From: Planctomycetaceae bacterium UBA4732
Lineage (GTDB): Bacteria; Planctomycetota; Planctomycetia; Gemmatales; Gemmataceae
Reading direction: 5' to 3'
NCBI GenBank assembly: GCA_002404095.1
Contig: DHJA01000218.1
Location: 371-22,203, forward strand
DNA: 21,833 nt
Positions 7,390 through 15,235 of this stretch are shown piece after piece. The position numbers and the translations under genes were made by a program. Each line of letters begins with the position of its first letter. The stretch's first letter is position 1. The notes beneath the pieces were generated by a model, which saw only the letters and a list, made by a program, of their open reading frames with translations, was not told the origin of the DNA and searched no databases.

Positions 7390-8292
7390 ATGAAGCGTTT
7401 GGTTTTTGCCCTCGGATGTGTCGTCGCGCTTGGCGGTGTTGCCGCGGCGGATGCGCCGCTCGTCCTCGACGTATGGCCCTATAACGCCCCTGGAGAAATT
7501 GGCAAAATCGGCAAGGAAACGGCGACGGATTCCAAGCCGGGCGAGTTTCAAGTAAAGCGGATCACTAACGTCACTCATCCGACTCTCACGGTGTTTCGGC
7601 CGGCGAAGGACAAGGATACGGGCGCGGCCGTCGTCATCGCTCCGGGCGGCGGCTATGCCATCCTCGCCTGGGACCTGGAGGGCGAGGAAGTCGCCCAATG
7701 GCTGAACTCCATCGGCGTCACCGGCATCGTCCTGAAGTATCGCGTGCCGCGCCGTTCTGGTACGCCGAACGATGTGGCGCCGCCGCAGGCGCAGATGGAC
7801 GCCCAACGCGCGCTTAGCCTGGTTCGGAGCAAAGCCAAGGAATGGAGTATTAATCCTAAGCGGATCGGTATGCTCGGCTTTTCGGCCGGCGGCAACCTGA
7901 CGGCCTGGGCCTCCACGAACTTCGACAAGCGCTCCTATGAGCCGGTCGATGACGTGGATAAAGTGAGCTGCCGTCCGGACTTCACCATCCTCGTCTATCC
8001 CGCATACCTCCTGGCGAAGGACAAGAACGGACTAGCGCCGGACATCCATGTCACCAAGGATACGCCGCCTATGTTTATCGCTTATGCCGGAGACGACAAA
8101 GTGGCACAAGGCGGCGCTGAGTTATATCTGGCGTTGAAAAAGGCCGGCGTCCCGGCCGACTTACACATCTACGCCTCCGGCGGCCACGGCTTCGGCCTAC
8201 GTCCGAGCGGCAAGCCTTGCTCGACATGGCCGCAACGCTGCGCCGAATGGCTTACAGACCAAGGCTTCCTCAAACCCGCCGCGGCGCCATGA
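7390..8292 (+). CDS. Secreted alpha/beta-hydrolase (esterase/lipase type)
   Basis: A 300-residue protein with a signal peptide (MKRLVFALGC then a hydrophobic stretch to Ala20). It is an alpha/beta-hydrolase of the hormone-sensitive-lipase/BD-FAE-like group. The oxyanion segment is VVIAPGGGYAILAWDLEG (81-98), the nucleophile is GFSAGG (163-168, Ser165), the acid is AGDD (233-236) and the base is GGHGFG (264-269, His266). In planctomycetes such proteins often act as carbohydrate acetyl-esterases, but the substrate cannot be read from sequence. A Shine-Dalgarno AAAGAGG precedes ATG 7390. The gene is divergent from the response regulator and converges on the nitrilase gene, with the long palindrome D between them. 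Confidence 0.9.
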   Translation: MKRLVFALGCVVALGGVAAADAPLVLDVWPYNAPGEIGKIGKETATDSKPGEFQVKRITNVTHPTLTVFRPAKDKDTGAAVVIAPGGGYAILAWDLEGEEVAQWLNSIGVTGIVLKYRVPRRSGTPNDVAPPQAQMDAQRALSLVRSKAKEWSINPKRIGMLGFSAGGNLTAWASTNFDKRSYEPVDDVDKVSCRPDFTILVYPAYLLAKDKNGLAPDIHVTKDTPPMFIAYAGDDKVAQGGAELYLALKKAGVPADLHIYASGGHGFGLRPSGKPCSTWPQRCAEWLTDQGFLKPAAAP

Positions 8293-8371
8293 GGCGAGCC
8301 GGGGGCGTAAGCCCCCGGAGATGATACCAGCGACTGCATGGAACTCCGGGGGCTTACGCCCCCGGCTCGCC
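8293..8371. repeat. Perfect 28-bp inverted repeat (repeat D)
   Basis: 8293-8320 is the exact reverse complement of 8344-8371, with a 23-base loop. Each arm contains the smaller hairpin CCGGGGGCGTAAGCCCCCGG. It starts one base after the hydrolase stop and covers the last six codons (including stop) of the convergent nitrilase gene. It would serve as a bidirectional terminator. Confidence 0.92.
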
Positions 8372-9352
8372 AAATGTCTGTTTTCCACGCCGAATCGCGA
8401 GGTCGTTTCCTTCCAACGTCGGCGGCCCACCGGCAACCAGCCCGCCCGGATAGATGCTCCGTCGGTACGCCGGGTACGCTTCCATACGCAAGTGCGCCAA
8501 CATGTGATGCCCTTGCCGGCGTTCGCGCTCCGCGCGTAGCGCCAGTAAGTCAATCGGCCCCACCACGATCTTTTCGCCGGGGCCGGGATCGGCTTGGCTC
8601 AATATACGACCGTCATAGTCCACAATCATACTGCCGCCCGGCCAGGTGAACGGCGGATAGTGTTCGGCCCGCGCCCCCTGGTTGGACGCGACCACATACG
8701 CCAGATTCTCAAGCGCCCGGCAGCGATTGATGACCGTCCACCAGTCCATCGGCGGCGTCGCGCCCCACGGGTCCATGTACGCCGACACGCGCACCAACAC
8801 TTCCGCCCCGGCCAGCGCCAGCTGACGAATCGCCTCGGGGAAAAGCCAGTCGTAGCAGGTCGCGGCGCCGAGACGGCCGATCTCTGTGTCGGCTACTGGG
8901 AACAGCGGTTCGGTATAGCCCGGCAGGTCGTGCGGGCTGGTGTGGACCTCCCACGGAATCCACGGATGAACCTTGCGATACCGCGTCAACAGGCCGTCGG
9001 GGCCGATCAGGCACGTCGTATTGAAGACATGGCCGGGATAGCGGTCGTCGCGTTCAAGGAAGCTGGCCGTTTGAATATAGGCGCCGTGTTGGCGCGCTTT
9101 GAGATGGTAGCGGTCGGTGTGTTCGTTCGGGATCGGCACGGCGAGTCGGTCGTGAAGTTCCTCGACCGTGGTGTAGATCGGCGCCGCGTGGCCGAATTCG
9201 GGGAACGCCAGCAGACGCACCGAGCCGAAAGGCGCGTAGCCGATGACGGCCCGGTCGATCATGGCCAGCATATGGTTGACCGCATGAGCGATGCCTTTAC
9301 GGTCGCGCGGATTGGGCAAGTCGGTCTGGCAGGCGGCGGCAAGGTAACGCAT
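8354..9352 (-). CDS. Carbon-nitrogen hydrolase (nitrilase superfamily)
   Basis: A 332-residue cytoplasmic amidohydrolase. The Glu-Lys-Cys triad of the nitrilase superfamily is present: Glu52 in LLAFPEFGH, Lys127 in RYRKVHPW and Cys166 in AATCYDWLFPE. The family hydrolyses nitriles, amides or carbamoyl groups; the CYDWLFPE block and the long segment between Lys and Cys argue against true nitrilases and for an amidase-type enzyme, substrate unknown. ATG 9352 is preceded by GAGGA with a short 4-base gap. The last residues, GEPGA, and the stop codon are encoded by repeat D, so the original C-terminus was probably replaced or trimmed by repeat insertion. Confidence 0.92.
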   Translation of the reverse strand: MRYLAAACQTDLPNPRDRKGIAHAVNHMLAMIDRAVIGYAPFGSVRLLAFPEFGHAAPIYTTVEELHDRLAVPIPNEHTDRYHLKARQHGAYIQTASFLERDDRYPGHVFNTTCLIGPDGLLTRYRKVHPWIPWEVHTSPHDLPGYTEPLFPVADTEIGRLGAATCYDWLFPEAIRQLALAGAEVLVRVSAYMDPWGATPPMDWWTVINRCRALENLAYVVASNQGARAEHYPPFTWPGGSMIVDYDGRILSQADPGPGEKIVVGPIDLLALRAERERRQGHHMLAHLRMEAYPAYRRSIYPGGLVAGGPPTLEGNDLAIRRGKQTFGEPGA

Positions 9353-9568
9353 GGAATCCTCGAATTAAAATGAAGCAAAGCGATTGAAATGGCGACCGGG
9401 TATGAACCTCTGGCCCGCCGCCAGCGTACATCCAACGTAGGCTGTCACAGGTGGGAACGCTATGGATATTGTCGAAAAATCTTTTGCGAAATAGGCCGAT
9501 ACTCCTTGCTATCCGTCGCGCCTCCGGGTAGCATCTTCTGTGAGTGAACCTCAAGAGTCACAACCGGG

Positions 9569-10021
9569 ATGATGGGATCGAACCGCCGAACCCTGATCGA
9601 CCTCTTACCGCGAGCCGCCCTGGCTCTCGCGGCGGCCGTCCTGTTCGCGCCCACGACCGCCCGCGCCGATTGCGCAACTCACATCCCTAGCTTCTCCGGA
9701 TTTGATCTGCCCTTCGCGGATTCGCACGACAGCGGCCGTCATGCCGCCAACCAATCTTCCGCGCCGGCGTCCGAAGCACCCGCGCCCAAACCGTGTTCCG
9801 GTCCCTCGTGTCATGAACACGATCCGCTCCCGTACTCGCCCATGCCTGCGCCGGCGCCTGCTCCTTCCGGCGGCGGCCAGGAATGGGGCTGCATTTCCCG
9901 ATTCCATCTGGTCTTGGTCTCGATCCACGGCGATCTACTCCGCGACGACGCGCGCCTCCACGCCGTCCGCCGCATCGCCGACGTATTTCATCCTCCGCGC
10001 ACTTCTTCCTTCCCCATCTAA
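9569..10021 (+). CDS. Small secreted Cys/Pro-rich protein of unknown function
   Basis: A 150-residue protein with a clear signal peptide (LIDLLPRAALALAAAVLF then TTARA, cleavage near residue 33). The mature part has a Ser/Ala/Pro-rich low-complexity stretch, a short PCSGPSC motif (about 77-83) suited to a disulfide or metal site, another Pro-rich stretch, and a C-terminal DVFHPPRTSS. I recall PCSGxxC and terminal FHPPR as recurrent in small planctomycete exported proteins of no known function, but cannot verify it here. ATG 9569 or 9572 would both work; the ribosome-binding site is poor. The 216 bases upstream hold no feature I can name. Confidence 0.6.
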   Translation: MMGSNRRTLIDLLPRAALALAAAVLFAPTTARADCATHIPSFSGFDLPFADSHDSGRHAANQSSAPASEAPAPKPCSGPSCHEHDPLPYSPMPAPAPAPSGGGQEWGCISRFHLVLVSIHGDLLRDDARLHAVRRIADVFHPPRTSSFPI

Positions 10022-10198
10022 AGTCTGTCTGAGTAACGGTTGCGCGCCCGCGCCGTAGTATCCCTACGGTTCACGCCGCCGATACCTCGGCTCGACCCTC
10101 GCAACATCGACTCGTTTTACAATCCGACGTTTGGACGGTTGTTTCCGCGCGTTCACCGCGCGCGGGCCGTCGGTTTCGCGGTCCCAAAGGACATTGTT

Positions 10199-10220
10199 AG
10201 CGCGCGTAGCGCGCTGTTTT
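10199..10220 (+). terminator. Short hairpin followed by T-run upstream of the DUF1559 gene
   Basis: AGCGCG (10199-10204) pairs perfectly with CGCGCT (10210-10215) over a 5-base loop, followed by GTTTT. It resembles a weak intrinsic terminator or a 5'-leader hairpin. It ends 46 bases before the DUF1559 start. Confidence 0.3.
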
Positions 10221-10266
10221 ATACCTTATGCTCTCTTCAATGTTCCTTTTTCAAGGAGTTCGTGTC

Positions 10267-11295
10267 ATGGTTCGTAGACGTTCCGCGTTCACGCTCATCG
10301 AGCTGCTGGTGGTGATTGCCATCATCGCAATCCTTATCGGCCTGCTGCTGCCCGCCGTCCAGAAGGTGCGCGAGGCCGCCGCCCGCATCTCCTGCACCAA
10401 CAACCTCAAACAGATCGGCCTCGCCCTGCACAGCTACCACGACGCCAACGGGGCTTTGCCTACCGGAAAAGGCCCCTCCTACCCGGGTGCCCCGGTCTAC
10501 GCACGCTGGTCGGCCCAAGCCCAAATCCTGCCCTACCTTGAGCAGGGAAATCTCTATAAGAGCATCGATTTCGCTTTCCCACCGGCTACCCCCGGCATGG
10601 GCGGCGTCGTCAATTTCATGCCCGCGTATGACAACGCCGTCAATCACGACGCCTGCCGCGCGGTCGTCAAGACCTTCCTTTGCCCCTCCGACCCAGCGCC
10701 CCCGACGCCGGACTGGGCGGGCAATAACAACTACCTCGGCAGCGAGGGGACCATGTGGCTGTGCGACCTGAGCGAGCAACAGCCCAGCACCATGGCCCCG
10801 GGCGAGCCGGTCAATGGAATCTTCTATTACAAGAGCCACGTCAAGTTTGCCGACGTCACGGACGGCCTGAGCAACACCGCGTTCTTCAGCGAGAAGAACC
10901 GCGGCAGCGGCGTTCCCAACCCGCGCAGCGACCAGTTCATGATGATGAACACGACCTCCCTCGACAACACGTACCAAACCTGTTCCGGACTGAACCCGAG
11001 TACGGCCACGCCCCTGACGAGTTGGCAGGGGAAGAGTTGGGTGATGGGGGAAATGTGCTGCACGACCTACAACCACGTGGCGCCGCCAAACACCTCCACC
11101 TGCGCCGGCATGGGCTTCCCGGGGAACATGTCGAACATGGCCATGCAAGTTCCACCTTCGAGTTACCACATGGGCGGCGTCAACGTCCTCATGGGGGACG
11201 GGGGCGTGCGCTTTGTCATCAACGGCATCTCCCTGCCGAGTTGGCGGGCCATGGGCACGCGCAACGGCGGCGACGTGCCCGGCAACGACTTCTGA
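10267..11295 (+). CDS. DUF1559 domain protein with prepilin-type N-terminus
   Basis: The start is ATG 10267, because AAGGAG lies 8 bases before it; the frame is open from 10228 but without signal. The 342-residue product begins [20 protein letters not shown], a type IV pilin-like N-terminus cleaved before Phe with the conserved Glu at +5, followed by a transmembrane helix and [15 protein letters not shown], the hallmark of the DUF1559 family. The C-terminus has the H-X9-DG motif ([12 protein letters not shown]) and ends in the typical Trp-Arg-Ala-x-Gly-Thr block. This family is greatly expanded in planctomycetes and is thought to form pseudopilin-like or surface structures. It heads a run of same-strand genes; the next start is 12 bases away. 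Confidence 0.95.
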   Translation: MVRRRSAFTLIELLVVIAIIAILIGLLLPAVQKVREAAARISCTNNLKQIGLALHSYHDANGALPTGKGPSYPGAPVYARWSAQAQILPYLEQGNLYKSIDFAFPPATPGMGGVVNFMPAYDNAVNHDACRAVVKTFLCPSDPAPPTPDWAGNNNYLGSEGTMWLCDLSEQQPSTMAPGEPVNGIFYYKSHVKFADVTDGLSNTAFFSEKNRGSGVPNPRSDQFMMMNTTSLDNTYQTCSGLNPSTATPLTSWQGKSWVMGEMCCTTYNHVAPPNTSTCAGMGFPGNMSNMAMQVPPSSYHMGGVNVLMGDGGVRFVINGISLPSWRAMGTRNGGDVPGNDF

Positions 11296-11307
11296 AAGGA
11301 GCCAGGA

Positions 11308-11715
11308 ATGTACCCCGTTTCTATGACGGCCCGCGCCCGGACAATTGGCGGCTGGCTATTGCTCGCGCTCTTGCCCGGCTGCGGCCTGAGCCAAAAAGAC
11401 TACATCCCGACGAAGGACAAGGCTCGCAAGAGCTTGGAAACAGCCTTAACGGCCTGGCAAGGCGGTCAGTCCCCCGGCAAGATCGGCAGCGCGTCGCCAA
11501 CCGTCCAAGTGGTGGACTCTGGCTGGAAGGCCGGTCAGAAGCTGTCCGAGTTTACGATCCTCGACGAGGAACCTGGCGACGGCCCGCGGTGGTTCTCGGT
11601 TCGGCTGCGCCTGGAGAATCCGAAAAGCGAGTTGGTTGTCCGCTACGTCGTTCTCGGCCGAGATCCCATCTGGGTCTACCGCGAAGAGGACTACAAGCGG
11701 GCCACGGGTATGTAG
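11308..11715 (+). CDS. Lipoprotein of unknown function downstream of DUF1559
   Basis: A 135-residue protein with a lipoprotein signal peptide: hydrophobic GGWLLLALLPGCG with the lipobox cysteine at about residue 26. The mature domain is small, probably alpha plus a beta-sheet (WFSVRLRLENPKSELVVRYVVLGRDPIWVYRE), with no catalytic motif I can see. It starts 12 bases after the DUF1559 stop behind AGGAG, so it is almost certainly cotranscribed. Small lipoproteins of this kind accompany DUF1559 genes in planctomycetes (from memory), which suggests they work on the same envelope structure. The exact role is unknown. Confidence 0.85.
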   Translation: MYPVSMTARARTIGGWLLLALLPGCGLSQKDYIPTKDKARKSLETALTAWQGGQSPGKIGSASPTVQVVDSGWKAGQKLSEFTILDEEPGDGPRWFSVRLRLENPKSELVVRYVVLGRDPIWVYREEDYKRATGM

Positions 11716-11795
11716 GCTGAGACGCCAGGCAACCCCCGATTTGGTCCATCGGGGCGCCGTTTGTTTCATTCCGTTCTCTTCAGGAGGTTCGCATC

Positions 11796-11969
11796 ATGCT
11801 CCGCCGACGCACCGCGTTCGCGCTTATCGAGCCGGTGGTTGTGATGATGGTCGTCGCCATCCTGAGCGGCCTGCTATTGTTCGCGGTCCTGAAAGTCCGC
11901 AACACCGCCGCTCGTGTACAATGCACCAATAATTTATCCCAGTCCTTCAATACGAGGCCGCGTCCATGA
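11796..11969 (+). pseudogene. 57-aa DUF1559 N-terminal remnant, still open and coupled to the cytochrome gene
   Basis: ATG 11796 follows CAGGAGG. The frame reads [20 protein letters not shown] and onward to CTNNLSQSF, then stops. By hand alignment, 32 of its first 49 residues equal those of the DUF1559 protein at 10267, including the cleavage-site A-F, Glu+5, the transmembrane segment and CTNNL. Everything after that (normally about 290 residues) is absent. The TGA stop overlaps the ATG of the cytochrome gene as ATGA. It is either a decayed paralogue whose good ribosome-binding site now feeds the next gene by translational coupling, or a mini-pseudopilin. Pro at position 13 and Phe at position 29 depart from the paralogue and hint at relaxed selection. 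Confidence 0.7.
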
Positions 11970-14900
11970 ACAATCCCACCGTGCAATCGCCGCCGTTGCG
12001 TCCGCACTTGCGCGACGCCCGCGGCCGAGCCTATACCCCGGCGTTGGGGCCTGCGTTAAAAGCGCTCCTAATTGTCCTGTTTATCCTTACGGCCCTCTTA
12101 AGCGTCACCGGCGTCTATCTCGGCGCCATCCGCTTCGTTGAATGGCAGGCGGCCAAGACCTACACGAACCAGTTCACTCTCTGGATGGTCCTCGCCCACA
12201 TTGTCGGCGGCCTCGTTTTCGTCGCCCCGTTCCTCATCTTCGGCTTCACCCATTGGGCCACCGCCTGGAAACGCAAGAACCGTCTCGCCGTCCGCCTGGG
12301 AATCACCCTGTTCATCGTCGGAAATCTCGTCGTCGTGAGCGGCTTGGCGCTGATCCAGCTGTCCGGCTGGCTGCAACTGCCGACGGGCAGCATCGGCCGC
12401 ATCCTCGTTTACATTCTGCACCTGGCGACGCCGGTTTTCGCCGCGATCCTTTACATAATGCACCGCCGGGCCGGCCCCGACATTAAATGGAGTTGGGGCG
12501 GCGGCTTTGGCGTCGTCGTCGTCGTTTTCGTCGCCGCCATGATCGTCATGCACATGCAGGACCCCCGCCAGTGGTACGCGCAAGGCTCCAAGGACGGCGA
12601 GAAGTATTTCGAGCCGTCCAAGACGCGCACCACGGACGCCAAGTTCATCCCGGCCAAGGCGCTGATGATGGATGCGTATTGTCTCAAATGTCATAAAGAC
12701 ATCTACAATGACCATATTCACTCTGCCCACAAGTTTAGCTCCTTCAGCAATCCCACATACCTCTTTAGCGTCCAAGAGACGCGCGAGGCCGGCCGGAAGC
12801 GCGACGGCAATGTCCAGGGGTCGCGCTGGTGTGCCGGTTGTCACGACCAAGTTCCGTTTTTGAGCGGCAGTTTTGAGGATCCCCGCCAAGACCCACACTA
12901 CGACGCCGGGCGCGACCAAGACCGTGTACAGCAGTATGAAGAAGTGGAAAACGTGCTGAATAAGCGGATGGATGCGCGGAATTCGGCTATCTCCAGCGCC
13001 GGCATTAGCTGCACCGTCTGTCACGCCATGACCAACGTCAACAGCACGACCGGCAACGGCGATTACACCATTGAGGAGCCGACGCACTATCCGTTCGCCT
13101 ATAGCGATAATTCGGTGTTGCAATGGGTAAATAATCAACTGGTCAAGGCCAAGCCGGAGTTCCACAAACAGACTTTCCTCAAGCCGTTCCATAAGACGGC
13201 CGAGTTCTGCTCAACGTGCCATAAGGTGAATCTGCCGGTCGAATTGAACCACTATAAAGAGTTCCTAAGAGGTCAAAACCATTACGACACTTACTTACTC
13301 AGCGGCGTGTCGGGCCATGGGGCGCGCAGCTTTTACTACCCGCCGGAAGCCAAAACCAATTGCGCCCAGTGCCACATGCCGCTTCAGCCCAGCGCCGATT
13401 TCGGCAGCAAGGACTTCGACGGCAGCGGCGTCCGCAAGGGTCACGGCCATTGGTTTCCGGGCGGCAACACCGGCCTGCCGTCGCTGCTGAGTCTCGACCC
13501 CAACCACCCGGACGACGCCGAGGCGTTTCGACGACAGTCGCAGCGCCAGGCCGACTTTCTGCGCGGCGTCGACCCGGAGGGCAAGGATAAGAAGCTGCGC
13601 ATCGACATCTTCGGCCTTAAGCCGGGCGGGACGGTCAACGGCGAGCTGATCGCCCCATTGCGGCCGAAGCTGCCGCCGTTGAAACCGAACTCGACCTACC
13701 TGATTGAAGTCGTGGTCCGTACGCTCGCGCTGGGCCATCCGTTCACGCAAGGCACCGTCGATTCCAACGAAGTTTGGGTCGATTTCACGGCGTCATCGGG
13801 CGGCAAGGTCATCGGCCGCAACGGCGGCCTCAAGGATGGCAACGACGCGGGCGAACTGGACCCGTGGGCGCATCGCCTGAACGTCCTGATGCTGGACCGC
13901 GACGGCAATCGCATTAACCGCCGCAATCCGCAGGACATTTTCACGCCGCTGTACAACCATCAGATTCCGCCAGGCGCCGGCCAAGTGATTCATTATCAGC
14001 TGACGACGCCGGCCGATCTAACGGCGCCGGTCGAGCTGAGCGTGAAGCTGCGTTATCGCAAATTCGACTTTGAGTATCTTAGTTTGGTCTATGGAGGCGC
14101 CGACAAGGTTCCCAAGACGCCGGTCGTGGACTTGTGCGAGGACAAGGTGGTCTTGCCGGTGGAAGGCGGGCTGGCGGCGCCTGAGCAAACGTCGCCGATC
14201 AAACCGGCCTGGCAGCGCTGGAACGACTATGGCATCGGCTGCGCCATTGAAGGCGGCATCGGCTTGAAAAAAGGCGAGTTTCGCCAGGCGGAAGAGGCGT
14301 ATAAGCACTTGCTGCCGCTCGATCCCGCCGAGGCCAAGGGCGCGCGCTGGAATGGCCACGTCAACCTGGCGCGCATCTACATCGACGAGGGCCGTTGGGA
14401 TGAGGCGGTCGCGGCCCTAAAGGCGGCCAAGACGGACGATCCGCCGGCGCCGTGGTGGCTGCTGGCCTATCACAATGGTCTGGTGAACCTCCAAAATTTC
14501 CGCAGTAAGGAGGGCTTCGACGCGGCCATCGCCGACTTCGAGCAGATCCTGGACCCGAACAATCAGCCGCGCGAACGCGGCTTCGACTTCACCAAGGATT
14601 ACGTCGTCATCGACCTCCTGGGCGGCGCCTTGTTCCAACGCGCCCAGGTGGAGACCGACCCCGCGGCGCTCGATGCGTTCCTACTGCGGGCCGTCGGGCA
14701 GTACGAAAAGACGCTGTTGCTTGACTCCGAAGACCTGGACGCTCACTACGGCCTCAGTCAGTGCTTCGACCAGCTCGGTCATTCTTCGCCGCCAGGGGAC
14801 TTTGACCTCGGCGATAGTAAAACCGACGAAGCGACTCTGCAATCTCTCGTCAATCTCTTGACGGACGGCGCCGCGGAGAAGAAGGCGCGATTGGAGGCGG

Positions 14901-15235
14901 CGGCCCGTCTGGAGGAAGCCGTCATCGCGCTCGGCCAGCAGCCGGCCGATGCAAAAGCGCCTAAACGGATGCGTTATGAGGCTCTTGTGAAACAGATCGA
15001 GCCGTTTTTCCATCAAAAGGGCGATGCGGAAACGAACGCGGCCGCGTCGCGGGCGCTGTACGTCCTGCACCGCGAACTGCACGCGATCTTCAAGCCCGAC
15101 GACCTGGCCGCTTCTCAGACCGCGAAGGTGTACCGCGAGAAGCATCCCGCCGCCGACAAGGCCGCCAACGCCGTCGTCATTTACGAACTCAATCGCGCGG
15201 GCGCTCCCGGCCTGCCGGAAGGAGGCAACCGATGA
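11966..15235 (+). CDS. Membrane-anchored pentaheme c-type cytochrome with TPR domain
   Basis: A 1089-residue protein. About five transmembrane helices (32-57, 72-95, 108-132, 146-166, 178-196) put the rest in the periplasm. Four histidines in the membrane part (78, 96, 152, 166) could ligate b-hemes. Five CXXCH sites follow: CLKCH 239, CAGCH 289, CTVCH 349, CSTCH 415 and CAQCH 466, in a cytochrome c-554-like fold with extra histidines as distal ligands. A beta-sandwich region (about 545-700) precedes TPR-like helical repeats (about 755-1000). It probably passes electrons between the quinone pool and a periplasmic partner; the direction is unknown. Start and stop both form ATGA overlaps, so it is translated with its neighbours. 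The next gene, an FG-GAP/ASPIC protein, is the likely partner. Confidence 0.9.
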   Translation: MNNPTVQSPPLRPHLRDARGRAYTPALGPALKALLIVLFILTALLSVTGVYLGAIRFVEWQAAKTYTNQFTLWMVLAHIVGGLVFVAPFLIFGFTHWATAWKRKNRLAVRLGITLFIVGNLVVVSGLALIQLSGWLQLPTGSIGRILVYILHLATPVFAAILYIMHRRAGPDIKWSWGGGFGVVVVVFVAAMIVMHMQDPRQWYAQGSKDGEKYFEPSKTRTTDAKFIPAKALMMDAYCLKCHKDIYNDHIHSAHKFSSFSNPTYLFSVQETREAGRKRDGNVQGSRWCAGCHDQVPFLSGSFEDPRQDPHYDAGRDQDRVQQYEEVENVLNKRMDARNSAISSAGISCTVCHAMTNVNSTTGNGDYTIEEPTHYPFAYSDNSVLQWVNNQLVKAKPEFHKQTFLKPFHKTAEFCSTCHKVNLPVELNHYKEFLRGQNHYDTYLLSGVSGHGARSFYYPPEAKTNCAQCHMPLQPSADFGSKDFDGSGVRKGHGHWFPGGNTGLPSLLSLDPNHPDDAEAFRRQSQRQADFLRGVDPEGKDKKLRIDIFGLKPGGTVNGELIAPLRPKLPPLKPNSTYLIEVVVRTLALGHPFTQGTVDSNEVWVDFTASSGGKVIGRNGGLKDGNDAGELDPWAHRLNVLMLDRDGNRINRRNPQDIFTPLYNHQIPPGAGQVIHYQLTTPADLTAPVELSVKLRYRKFDFEYLSLVYGGADKVPKTPVVDLCEDKVVLPVEGGLAAPEQTSPIKPAWQRWNDYGIGCAIEGGIGLKKGEFRQAEEAYKHLLPLDPAEAKGARWNGHVNLARIYIDEGRWDEAVAALKAAKTDDPPAPWWLLAYHNGLVNLQNFRSKEGFDAAIADFEQILDPNNQPRERGFDFTKDYVVIDLLGGALFQRAQVETDPAALDAFLLRAVGQYEKTLLLDSEDLDAHYGLSQCFDQLGHSSPPGDFDLGDSKTDEATLQSLVNLLTDGAAEKKARLEAAARLEEAVIALGQQPADAKAPKRMRYEALVKQIEPFFHQKGDAETNAAASRALYVLHRELHAIFKPDDLAASQTAKVYREKHPAADKAANAVVIYELNRAGAPGLPEGGNR

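Noticed and set aside
7188..7391. Reverse-strand ORF with SYRTYK repeats
   Set aside because: It is just the translation of the 18-bp tandem repeat.
10237..11169. 310-codon reverse-strand ORF opposite DUF1559
   Set aside because: Low-complexity mirror of a well-identified gene with no family features.
12098..13192. 364-codon reverse-strand ORF inside the cytochrome gene
   Set aside because: It is an antisense shadow of GC-rich coding DNA; the forward frame has five CXXCH motifs and domain matches.
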